Positions 1 to 7,014 of a stretch of DNA of 12,472 nt are shown here, piece by piece. Both the position numbers and the translations under genes were made by a program. Source of the DNA: Kiritimatiellia bacterium (GTDB lineage Bacteria; Verrucomicrobiota; Kiritimatiellia; SLAD01); the NCBI GenBank assembly GCA_007128275.1, contig SKXR01000040.1, positions 1 to 12,472 of the forward strand, in the 5' to 3' direction. How positions within the stretch are numbered: position 1 is the stretch's first letter; each line of letters begins with the position of its first letter. The notes below the pieces were generated by a model. The model was not told where the DNA came from. It ran no database searches and was given only the letters and a program-made list of their open reading frames with translations.

Positions 1-614
1 AAGATGCGGTCGCCCGCATCGCCGAGACCCGGAACGATGAAGGCCTCTTCGTTGAGCCCTTTATCTATGGCGCACACATAGATCTTCGTGTCGGGAAACC
101 GGTCGTGTACTTTTCGTATGCCTTCCGGCGCGGCGATCATGGCGAGCAGGTTTACCTCTTTCGCGCCCCATTCGTAGACCGCCTTCAAGGCGGCCACGGC
201 TGAACCTCCGGTGGCAAGCATCGGGTCGAGGACCATCGCCAGGTCAACCGGCTCGGAATGCGGCAGTTTCTTGTAGTATTCGACGGGTTTGTGTGTTTTC
301 TCGTCGCGATAGAAGCCGAGATGCCAGACCTGGGCGACGGGGATAAGGTCGAGCACGGGTTCGACCATGCCGAGACCGGCGCGCAGGATGGGCACAAGCG
401 CGATGCGTTGCCGTAATTGGCCGCCTTTTGCAGTGCCCAGTGGCGTTTCCACCTCCGCAGGAACGATTTCCAGGTCTTTGCACGCTTCATAGCTCAAAAG
501 CATGGAAAGTCGGTGAACGATGTGACGAAAAGTCTCAGGTGTGGTCCGCTTGTCTCGCAGTTGGACCAGATGATGCTGTACCAGCGGGTGCCGAATCTCA
601 TGGATATTCTGCAT
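1..614 (-). CDS. upp: Uracil phosphoribosyltransferase (3' end cut by the window edge)
   Basis: This pyrimidine-salvage enzyme makes UMP and pyrophosphate from uracil and PRPP in the cytoplasm. The reverse-strand translation gives 204 residues plus two bases, beginning MQNIHEIRHPLVQHHL. The PRPP-binding loop VLDPMLATGGS is at residues 128-138, the ILRAG segment near 76-80, and the uracil-binding PGLGDAGD signature near the C-terminus (196-203). Family members are about 208-210 residues, so only a handful of codons and the stop are missing. The ATG at 612-614 is the only plausible start; the ATG at 623-625 is out of frame. No clear Shine-Dalgarno precedes it, and a promoter lies directly upstream (see that entry). 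It is transcribed divergently from the polysaccharide operon and shows no functional link to it. Identification is very secure. Confidence 0.97.
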   Translation of the reverse strand, partial: MQNIHEIRHPLVQHHLVQLRDKRTTPETFRHIVHRLSMLLSYEACKDLEIVPAEVETPLGTAKGGQLRQRIALVPILRAGLGMVEPVLDLIPVAQVWHLGFYRDEKTHKPVEYYKKLPHSEPVDLAMVLDPMLATGGSAVAALKAVYEWGAKEVNLLAMIAAPEGIRKVHDRFPDTKIYVCAIDKGLNEEAFIVPGLGDAGDRI

Positions 615-620
615 GCGAGA

Positions 621-650
621 ATCATCGCTTATTGGTCAGCCTTTTGTCAA
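621..650 (-). promoter_or_regulatory. Candidate sigma70-type promoter of upp
   Basis: On the minus strand there is a perfect -35 hexamer TTGACA (plus-strand 645-650), an 18-base spacer, then GATGAT (621-626), which matches the -10 consensus at four of six positions. A transcript would begin around 613-615, on or next to the upp start codon at 614. The mRNA would therefore be leaderless or nearly so, which agrees with the absence of a Shine-Dalgarno. Prediction by eye only. Confidence 0.5.
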
Positions 651-714
651 GATTGGCCCCCATGGCCTTTTCGAGATTTCAGCAATGCGGGTCTATCTGA
701 AGTAACCCTTTTGC

Positions 715-744
715 TTGACGGGCAATGGGGAATAGTGCTAGCCT
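715..744 (+). promoter_or_regulatory. Candidate sigma70-type promoter of the exopolysaccharide operon
   Basis: TTGACG (715-720), an 18-base spacer ending in the extended -10 element TGC (736-738), then TAGCCT (739-744). The -35 matches at five of six positions but the -10 is poor (three of six). Transcription would start near 751 and leave a leader of about 70 bases before the GTG start at 820. It would also place the upstream ATG at 748 at or before the transcript start. It lies back to back with the upp promoter. An activator-dependent promoter is possible given the weak -10, but I see no convincing operator. Confidence 0.35.
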
Positions 745-808
745 GCTATGCTCTTACTTCTCTTTTTCTGTGGCATGCAGGGCTTTCAGTCTTACATTGC
801 GTATCCTG

Positions 809-814
809 CGAGGG
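809..814 (+). promoter_or_regulatory. Ribosome binding site favouring a GTG start at 820
   Basis: GCGAGGG lies five bases before the in-frame GTG at 820; a second in-frame GTG at 817 is only two bases away. The alternative ATG at 748 has only a G-run (727-730) about 17 bases upstream, too far to serve. The site therefore favours the shorter protein. Confidence 0.5.
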
Positions 815-819
815 CTGTG

Positions 820-3753
820 GTGGCGAAACCTGATACAAATAATCCAAAAATAACTTTCGATACTCCTGTCGGCCAAGCTGTCTTATTCAAGGCCTTGGAG
901 CAGAGTCCGGCGGCCGTATCTTTGGTCGATCTGGATGGTAACTTCGTCTATGTGAATCAACGTTTCACCGACGTGACCGGCTACTCCTTCGAGGAGGTGG
1001 TCGGGCAGCACACACGAATCCTCAAGTCGGGTCAACTGTCCAGAGCGCGTTATCAGGCGCTGTGGGAAACGCTGTTGGGTGGCGAGGAGTGGATCGGTGA
1101 ATTTCATAACCGGAGAAAGGACGGCGAATTCTATTGGGAGCAAGCGACGATATCGCCCATCCGAAATGAGCGCGGAGAGATCGAATACTTTGTCAAGCTC
1201 AGCGTCGATTTCACGAGGGAACATGATCTGGAGGAAAGCCTTCGTGTACAGCATCGACTCTACACGCAGATCACGGAGAACATGTCCGATGTGGTGGCCA
1301 TTCTGGATAGCGATGCTTGCTATCGCTATGTGACCCCGTCCAGCGAGCACGTCTTGGGTTATACGCCGGAGGAGTTGAAGGGCCATTCCGTCTTCAAGTT
1401 CATCGCGGAGGATCAGCGCGAGCCGCACGAAAGGTCTTTCGACAATGCGCTCAACGGCAGAAGCGGGCAAATAGAGACCCGGTTCCGGCACAAAAACGGT
1501 CAGTACATCTGGTTGGAGTCCGCTGCACGGGCGTTGCCGGATGAAAGCAGCGGGCGCGTGGGCCTCCTGATTGCCAGTCGGGACATCACGCAACGCAAGC
1601 TGGCGGAAGAATCGCGGTTTCGGACCAATGCGAGACTGAAGCGGAGGAAAGAGCTGTTACAGAATTCGCTTCGTCAGATGCAGGAACTGACGGAGGAGTT
1701 GCATGAAGCGCAGGCCCGCTATGAACGACTGGTGCGCGCGACGAACGGGTTTGTATTCTCCGTGGCGTTGGAGAATGGCATGGTGGTCGATGCTGTCAAC
1801 TATCCCGGTTGTGAACAGGTGACCGGATACACGGCAAAGGAATACGCGGAAGATACCGAGCTATGGCGCAGAATGATTCATCCGGACGATGCGTCGCAGG
1901 TCCTGAATCAGGTGAAGGAACTGACGGATGGCGCGTCGACCGTCGTGATCGAACACCGGATTATTCATCGTGACGGGAGCGAACGCTGGTTGAAGAACAC
2001 GTCCGTGGCGCGACATGACGAAGCGGGGCGCCTGATCGGATATGACGGCTTGATTACCGATATCACCGAGTTCAAGAACGCGGAAGCGGAACGCGTGGCG
2101 TTGACCAATCAATTACGCAATATGGCGTTGCGTGATGCGTTGACCGGGCTGATGAATCGACGGGGGTTCGAGGAGGAATTGAATCGGTTGTGGAACCTTT
2201 CCCTGCGACATCCGTTCCCGATGGGCTTGTTGGTGATCGATATTGATCACTTCAAGACGTTGAATGACACCTACGGACATATGGCAGGAGACCGCATCCT
2301 TATCGAATGTGCCACGCTTATTCAGGAAAGTGTCCGAGATTCGGATGTGGTGTGTCGGTTTGGCGGCGATGAGATGACGGTGATTCTCCCTTGGTCCGAA
2401 GAGGATGAAACGCTAATGATCGCCGAGCGCATGCTGGAATCCTTTCGCTCGCGGGTTTTCTGTAAGGGCGCGCATGATCTACACATGAGCATTTCCATCG
2501 GTACGGCCACGGTTACCCCGTCTCGCGATCAAACTCCGGAACGCTTCCTCGCGCGCGCGGACAAGGCGGTATATCGGGCCAAGCAACTCGGCCGTAACCG
2601 GGTATGCAGGGCCGAGGATCCGCTGCCGACGACCGGCGCCGTCACCGGAGAGAGCCCTTCCTCCGTAGCGGGCTCCTCCTCCGCGCTCGGGCGGATCCTG
2701 GTGGTAGATGATGATCTGGCGATCCGCAAGCTGCTGGATCGTCTCCTGTCGCGTGGCGGATACGAAGTTCAATGTGTGGAATCGGCGGCGGCGGCGCTCG
2801 ACGTGCTGGAAGCGGATCGCGGACGCATCGATGCCGCGCTGGTTGATCTGAATCTGGGCATGGATAGCGGGCTGGATCTGATGCAGCAAATGAAGGCGAT
2901 CGATGATGCGGCCATTTGTATTGTCATCACCGGCCAAGTGACCGTGGAAAGCGCGGTGGAATCACTGCGGTCCGGCGCTTACGATTATGTGCAGAAACCG
3001 TTTTCGGCCGCTCAAGTTATGGCCGCCTTGAAGCGTGCCATCACGTATCGTCGCTTGCTGATCGAAAATCGGCGTTACCAGACCCACTTGGAAAACATGG
3101 TGCGCGAGAAGAGCGCCGCACACACGCGTGCCTTGGAACGGCTGCAGCTGTCCTTCCAGTTCACGTTGGAGTCATTGGCCGCCATGCTCGACGCGCGCGA
3201 ACGGAAGACGGGCGAACACAGCAAGCGGGTGGCGCGCATGAGTCATATCCTGGCGCGTGAATTGGACGTGGCTCCGGAGGATGTCGAGGTGATTGAAACC
3301 GGCGCGCTGCTGCACGACATCGGAAAGATCGCCATTCCGGATGCCGTCCTCCTGAAGCCCGGCCCGCTGAACGAGGAGGAGCGGGCGATCATTCGACGTC
3401 ATCCGCAAATCGGCTATGACATGATCCGAAACAACCCCGACCTGAAAGACGCCTCCGAAATTGTCTTGTCCCACCAGGAGTTTTACGACGGGAACGGGTA
3501 TCCCCGCGGACTGAAAGGGGAGGATATCTGTCTCGGAGCCCGGATCTTTGCGGTCGCCGACGCGTACGACGCCATGCGTGCGGAACGTCCGTATTCGAAA
3601 AGTGTGGGGGCCGAGGATGCCCTGCAGGAAATTCTGAATCACAAAGGGACCCAATTTGATCCGGACGTGGTGGACGCGCTGGTGCGTTGCCAGGACGAAA
3701 TTGAACAGGTCGGGAACTGGATGTCCCTGCATAGCGTGGAGGACTCCCCTTGA
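820..3753 (+). CDS. Bifunctional c-di-GMP enzyme/response regulator, PAS-PAS-PAS-GGDEF-REC-HD-GYP
   Basis: A 977-residue soluble signalling protein, numbered from GTG 820. In order it has PAS1 (about 22-136), PAS2 (148-261), a charged helical linker, PAS3 (299-421), GGDEF diguanylate cyclase (433-594), a Ser/Thr/Gly-rich linker (598-623), REC receiver (624-741), a coiled coil (742-778) and HD-GYP phosphodiesterase (779-961). The cyclase signature reads GGDEM (515-519), Met replacing the usual Phe. The product-inhibition I-site RDSD (506-509) is at the canonical distance. REC keeps its acidic pocket (D630-D632), phosphoacceptor D676, T704 and K726. HD-GYP has HDIGK (832-836) and HQE..DGNGYP (885-895), with Gln at the second His of the common HHE. 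It should both make and break c-di-GMP under PAS and phosphorylation control. It heads the operon and its stop overlaps wecB. No histidine kinase is present in the window. If translation began at ATG 748 the protein would be 1001 residues with a hydrophobic, signal-like N-terminus, which would be out of place on a cytoplasmic enzyme. Confidence 0.94.
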   Translation: MAKPDTNNPKITFDTPVGQAVLFKALEQSPAAVSLVDLDGNFVYVNQRFTDVTGYSFEEVVGQHTRILKSGQLSRARYQALWETLLGGEEWIGEFHNRRKDGEFYWEQATISPIRNERGEIEYFVKLSVDFTREHDLEESLRVQHRLYTQITENMSDVVAILDSDACYRYVTPSSEHVLGYTPEELKGHSVFKFIAEDQREPHERSFDNALNGRSGQIETRFRHKNGQYIWLESAARALPDESSGRVGLLIASRDITQRKLAEESRFRTNARLKRRKELLQNSLRQMQELTEELHEAQARYERLVRATNGFVFSVALENGMVVDAVNYPGCEQVTGYTAKEYAEDTELWRRMIHPDDASQVLNQVKELTDGASTVVIEHRIIHRDGSERWLKNTSVARHDEAGRLIGYDGLITDITEFKNAEAERVALTNQLRNMALRDALTGLMNRRGFEEELNRLWNLSLRHPFPMGLLVIDIDHFKTLNDTYGHMAGDRILIECATLIQESVRDSDVVCRFGGDEMTVILPWSEEDETLMIAERMLESFRSRVFCKGAHDLHMSISIGTATVTPSRDQTPERFLARADKAVYRAKQLGRNRVCRAEDPLPTTGAVTGESPSSVAGSSSALGRILVVDDDLAIRKLLDRLLSRGGYEVQCVESAAAALDVLEADRGRIDAALVDLNLGMDSGLDLMQQMKAIDDAAICIVITGQVTVESAVESLRSGAYDYVQKPFSAAQVMAALKRAITYRRLLIENRRYQTHLENMVREKSAAHTRALERLQLSFQFTLESLAAMLDARERKTGEHSKRVARMSHILARELDVAPEDVEVIETGALLHDIGKIAIPDAVLLKPGPLNEEERAIIRRHPQIGYDMIRNNPDLKDASEIVLSHQEFYDGNGYPRGLKGEDICLGARIFAVADAYDAMRAERPYSKSVGAEDALQEILNHKGTQFDPDVVDALVRCQDEIEQVGNWMSLHSVEDSP
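3738..3743 (+). promoter_or_regulatory. Ribosome binding site supporting the TTG start of wecB
   Basis: GGAGGA lies six bases before the TTG at 3750, inside the last codons of the upstream gene. It settles the unusual TTG initiation codon, whose last two bases are shared with the upstream TGA stop (3751-3753). Translation of wecB is probably coupled to that of the c-di-GMP enzyme. Confidence 0.75.
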
Positions 3754-4964
3754 ACCCGATCAAGAAGATAGCGGTCATATTCGGAACCCGGCCGGAAGCC
3801 ATCAAGTTGGCGCCGCTGATCCTGGCCCTGAAGGAACATCCGGGATTCGACTGCGAGGTCTGCGTGACCGCACAACACCGGCAGATGTTGGATCAGGTGT
3901 GCGCCGTCTTCGGCATCACCCCCGAAGTAGATCTGAACTTGATGCAAGCGAACCAGTCGCTGTCCGATCTGACCGCGCGCGCCTTGACCGCCATTACCGC
4001 CTACCTGGAAACGGCCCAGCCGGACATGGTGCTGGTGCAAGGCGATACGACGACCGTGCTCAGCGCCGCGTTGGCGGCGTTTTATAAGCACATTCCCGTA
4101 GGGCACGTGGAGGCCGGCTTGCGCACGGGTAACCTGCAATCGCCGTGGCCGGAAGAGGCGAACCGCGTGTTGGCTTCCTGTTTGACCCGGCTGCATTTCG
4201 CGCCGACCCAAACGAGCCGAAAGAATCTGTTGCGTGAGCACATTCCGGACGAGCGGATCGTGGTGACGGGCAATACGGTCATCGACGCTCTGTTTCTCGC
4301 CTTGGACAAAATCAAGACCCACCCGCCCCGTATCGCGGAGTTGCCGGACGCACTGCAACCGCTTTCGGCCGGCGCCGGCGGCGAACGCCTGCCGCGGATG
4401 GTCCTGATCACGGGGCACCGCCGCGAGAATTTTGGCGAGGGATTTGAGGCCATTTGTCGCGCCATCGCCCGGTTGGCGGACGCTTTCCCGGACGTGCATT
4501 TTGTGTATCCGGTGCATCTGAACCCGCGCGTGCGGGAGCCCGTCGACCGATTGTTGCGCGGTCACAATACGCCGACCTCGAACATCCATCTGATCGAACC
4601 ACTGGATTATTTGCCGTTTGTGGGGCTAATGAACCGTTCGCATCTTATCCTCACGGATTCGGGCGGGGTGCAGGAGGAGGCGCCGAGCCTGGGTAAGCCC
4701 GTGCTGGTGCTGCGGGACACCACGGAACGCCCCGAAGCGGTGGAGGCGGGCACGGTTCGTTTGGTCGGTACGCAGCAGGAGTCCATTGCGCAGGGGGTCA
4801 CCGCGTTGTTGACGGACGGCGCGCTCTACGAGCGCATGGCGCGTGCGCATAATCCGTATGGCGACGGCAAGGCGACCGAACGACATCTGCGTGCGCTGGA
4901 AAGCTACCTGGAGGTAACTCCGCAAGCGGTCCCAAGGCAGAGGAGGGGCCATGGAAGCCTTTGA
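3750..4964 (+). CDS. wecB: UDP-N-acetylglucosamine 2-epimerase (non-hydrolysing)
   Basis: This cytoplasmic enzyme interconverts UDP-GlcNAc and UDP-ManNAc, supplying the ManNAc donor for surface glycans. The protein has 404 residues, slightly longer than the usual 370-380. Extra length lies around 200-215 and in a basic C-terminal tail that also encodes the next gene's ribosome binding site. Motifs in order are GTRPEAIK (12-19), QHR (42-44), QGDTT (97-101), HVEAGLRT (119-126), PWPEEANR (132-139), TGNTVID (173-179), TGHRRENFG (221-229) and TDSGGVQEEAPSLGKP (302-317). D99, E121, E135, R139 and H223 correspond to the E. coli residues D95, E117, E131, R135 and H213. The start is TTG with a strong ribosome binding site. 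It overlaps the upstream gene by 4 bases and nfrB by 14. A precursor enzyme embedded between the c-di-GMP gene and the synthase strongly suggests that the operon's product contains ManNAc. An MnaA-type role in teichoic acid synthesis is excluded by context. Confidence 0.96.
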   Translation: MNPIKKIAVIFGTRPEAIKLAPLILALKEHPGFDCEVCVTAQHRQMLDQVCAVFGITPEVDLNLMQANQSLSDLTARALTAITAYLETAQPDMVLVQGDTTTVLSAALAAFYKHIPVGHVEAGLRTGNLQSPWPEEANRVLASCLTRLHFAPTQTSRKNLLREHIPDERIVVTGNTVIDALFLALDKIKTHPPRIAELPDALQPLSAGAGGERLPRMVLITGHRRENFGEGFEAICRAIARLADAFPDVHFVYPVHLNPRVREPVDRLLRGHNTPTSNIHLIEPLDYLPFVGLMNRSHLILTDSGGVQEEAPSLGKPVLVLRDTTERPEAVEAGTVRLVGTQQESIAQGVTALLTDGALYERMARAHNPYGDGKATERHLRALESYLEVTPQAVPRQRRGHGSL

Positions 4965-7014
4965 TTTAGGTTTTGTTACATGGTATGCTTTCCGCGTCCT
5001 GTTCATCGTGCTGGTGGTCGTCTTTCTGATCAGCGGCTTGGATGATCTGTTCATGGATCTCGTCCACTATACGCGTCTGATCCATCGAAGACTCTTTCGG
5101 CGCAAATTTATCAAGCCGGTTACGCGCGAGCAATTGGCGGATGCTCCGGAGAAGCCGATCGCGATCATGATTCCGGCTTGGGACGAGTCCAACATCATTC
5201 AGCGTATGCTGTTGAACACGGCCGGGGCATGCGACTACAAGAATTTCCACATCTTTGTCGGCACGTATCCAAATGATGAAGCCACCGCGCACGAGGCGCA
5301 GAAAGCGCGGGAGGTATTTCCTAACATGGACATCATTGTGACTCCGGCGGACGGGCCCACCAACAAGGCCGATTGCCTGAACTGGATTTATCAGGGGATT
5401 CGTATTTTCGAAAAGAAGCATGACATTCAGTTTGCGGCGTTTGTCATGCAGGATGCGGAAGATATTGTGCATCCGTTGTGGTTGAAATTCATTAATCATC
5501 TCATGCCGCGCGTCGACTTCATCCAACTGCCCGTATTCCCGCTGGAAGGGCCGTGGTACCAGTTTGTCGCGGGCGTCTATCGAGACGAATTCGCGGAAAA
5601 TCACACGAAGGATATGCGCGCCCGCGAAGTGCTGTCGGAGGCGCTTCCTTCCGCCGGGGTCGGTACCGCGCTCAGTCGCCGGACGATTGAATGGCTGGCG
5701 AACGAGCGCAAGAACCAGATCTTCGATATCAAATCGCTGACCGAGGATTATCTGCTTGGTATTTTGCTGAACACGATGCCGGGGAAAAAGATTTTTCTGC
5801 AACAGTGGGTGGAGTTTCGGCAGAAAAGGAAGCGCTGGTTCAGCCGCGAGGAGAAGGAGGTCACGGTCCGCCAGCCCGTGGCGACGCGCGAATACTTCCC
5901 GAATTCGTTCATGTCGGCCGTTCGTCAGAAATCGCGCTGGATTCTGGGCATCTCGTTGCAGGGGTGGAGTGCGGGCTGGACGCGCTCGTGGGGTACCAAT
6001 TACTTCCTGTATCGCGACCGGAAGGCGTTGGTCACGAATTTGGCCGTGGTGATCGGGTATGTGGTGGTGCTGTTTTGGGCCGGGATCTCGGCCTTCAACG
6101 CGTGGCGGCCCGGCACGGAGATCCCGCCGCTGGTGGAAGTGCACGAACCGATCTTCAAAGTGGCCTTGGTGGTGTTGGGCTTATTCGGTTGGCGTATCGC
6201 CAATCGCATGTTCGCGACGGCAACCATCTATAACGTCTTTGAAGGGTGTCTGGCCGTGCCGCGCCTGCTTCTCGGCAATTTCGTGAATTTCAGCGCCACC
6301 GTGATGGCGATTCAGCGTTTCATCAAGTCGAAGATCAGCGGTACGGTGCCCGCATGGGGCAAAACGGAGCACGCCTGGCCCAGCGAAGAGCAGATGCGCA
6401 AATACCGGCGCAAACTCGGAGACCTGTTGCTGGACCGTCGCATGGTGACGGCGGATCAACTGGAGGAGGCGCTTGCGATTCAACAACGGAAGGGCGGCAA
6501 GCTGGGAGCGATTCTGATCGATATGGGCGCCTTATGGGAGGAAGATGTGGTGCACATGGTGGCCGAGCAGGAAAACAAGCAGGCCGTGGAGATCGATCCG
6601 TACGCCGCGCGCGACCTGCTGGATCTGGTGCCTCGCTCCTGCGCGGAGGAACATCGGGTCTATCCCGTCGCCATGGAGGCAGGGGGGTTGGTGCTCGCGA
6701 AAGAGGCCGGCGACGACGGCCTGTCCGAAGAGCAGATGAGCAGCCTGTTGGGGCGAAAAGTGATGTATCGGCTGACGTCATCCGCCGACATTGATTTCGC
6801 CATCCGGCGCGGATATGACGGGGATCATGCCTCTCCTGTGCAGGGCGGCCGGCTAGGGGAGCGGCTGCTCAAGACAGGAGCGATTGATGGCGAGACCTTG
6901 ACGGAGGCGTTGCGACGCCAGAAGCGAACCAACCAGCGGTTGGGCGATATCTTGATGGCCATGAATCTGATAACACGCGAGCAACTCGATCGGCATCTGA
7001 AGGACATCGAATGA
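4951..7014 (+). CDS. nfrB: NfrB-type inner-membrane glycosyltransferase with MshEN c-di-GMP-binding region
   Basis: This 687-residue inner-membrane polysaccharide synthase corresponds to E. coli NfrB (phage N4 adsorption protein B), which polymerises a ManNAc-containing glycan when c-di-GMP binds. An N-terminal membrane helix (about 13-30) precedes a cytosolic GT2 domain. Its motifs are IPAWDES (74-80), NKADCLNW (138-145), the metal/donor-site QDAED (167-171), TED (264-266) and QKSRW (326-330, QxxRW type). Further membrane helices lie near 361-380, 400-418 and 430-455. The C-terminal third is MshEN-like, with two tandem pairs of 24-residue repeats. Each pair has a five-residue spacer: 488-511 with 517-540, and 634-657 with 663-686. 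AGGAGG at 4941-4946 places the ATG at 4951. It overlaps wecB by 14 bases and nfrA by 4. A cellulose- or PNAG-type synthase is less likely, because PilZ is absent and MshEN, WecB and NfrA are present. Confidence 0.93.
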   Translation: MEAFDLGFVTWYAFRVLFIVLVVVFLISGLDDLFMDLVHYTRLIHRRLFRRKFIKPVTREQLADAPEKPIAIMIPAWDESNIIQRMLLNTAGACDYKNFHIFVGTYPNDEATAHEAQKAREVFPNMDIIVTPADGPTNKADCLNWIYQGIRIFEKKHDIQFAAFVMQDAEDIVHPLWLKFINHLMPRVDFIQLPVFPLEGPWYQFVAGVYRDEFAENHTKDMRAREVLSEALPSAGVGTALSRRTIEWLANERKNQIFDIKSLTEDYLLGILLNTMPGKKIFLQQWVEFRQKRKRWFSREEKEVTVRQPVATREYFPNSFMSAVRQKSRWILGISLQGWSAGWTRSWGTNYFLYRDRKALVTNLAVVIGYVVVLFWAGISAFNAWRPGTEIPPLVEVHEPIFKVALVVLGLFGWRIANRMFATATIYNVFEGCLAVPRLLLGNFVNFSATVMAIQRFIKSKISGTVPAWGKTEHAWPSEEQMRKYRRKLGDLLLDRRMVTADQLEEALAIQQRKGGKLGAILIDMGALWEEDVVHMVAEQENKQAVEIDPYAARDLLDLVPRSCAEEHRVYPVAMEAGGLVLAKEAGDDGLSEEQMSSLLGRKVMYRLTSSADIDFAIRRGYDGDHASPVQGGRLGERLLKTGAIDGETLTEALRRQKRTNQRLGDILMAMNLITREQLDRHLKDIE

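Noticed and set aside
711..725. TTGC/GCAA inverted repeat overlapping the operon -35 box
   Set aside because: Only four base pairs; expected by chance, so not called an operator.
771..786. Possible sigma54 promoter (TGGCATGCAGGGCTTT) before the c-di-GMP enzyme
   Set aside because: The GG and GC pairs are two bases closer than the fixed -24/-12 spacing allows.
417..833. Plus-strand open frame of 138 codons upstream of the c-di-GMP enzyme
   Set aside because: It lies antisense to upp and runs through the divergent promoter region; no domain, no ribosome binding site, and the upp reading is certain.
3639..4589. Long minus-strand open frame (316 codons) opposite wecB
   Set aside because: Antisense shadow of a GC-rich coding region, rich in His, Arg and Gln, with no recognisable domain; the wecB motifs are unambiguous.
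4966..6144. Minus-strand open frame of 392 codons opposite nfrB
   Set aside because: Same kind of shadow: Arg/His-rich translation, no motif, and the sense strand encodes clear GT2 motifs in frame.
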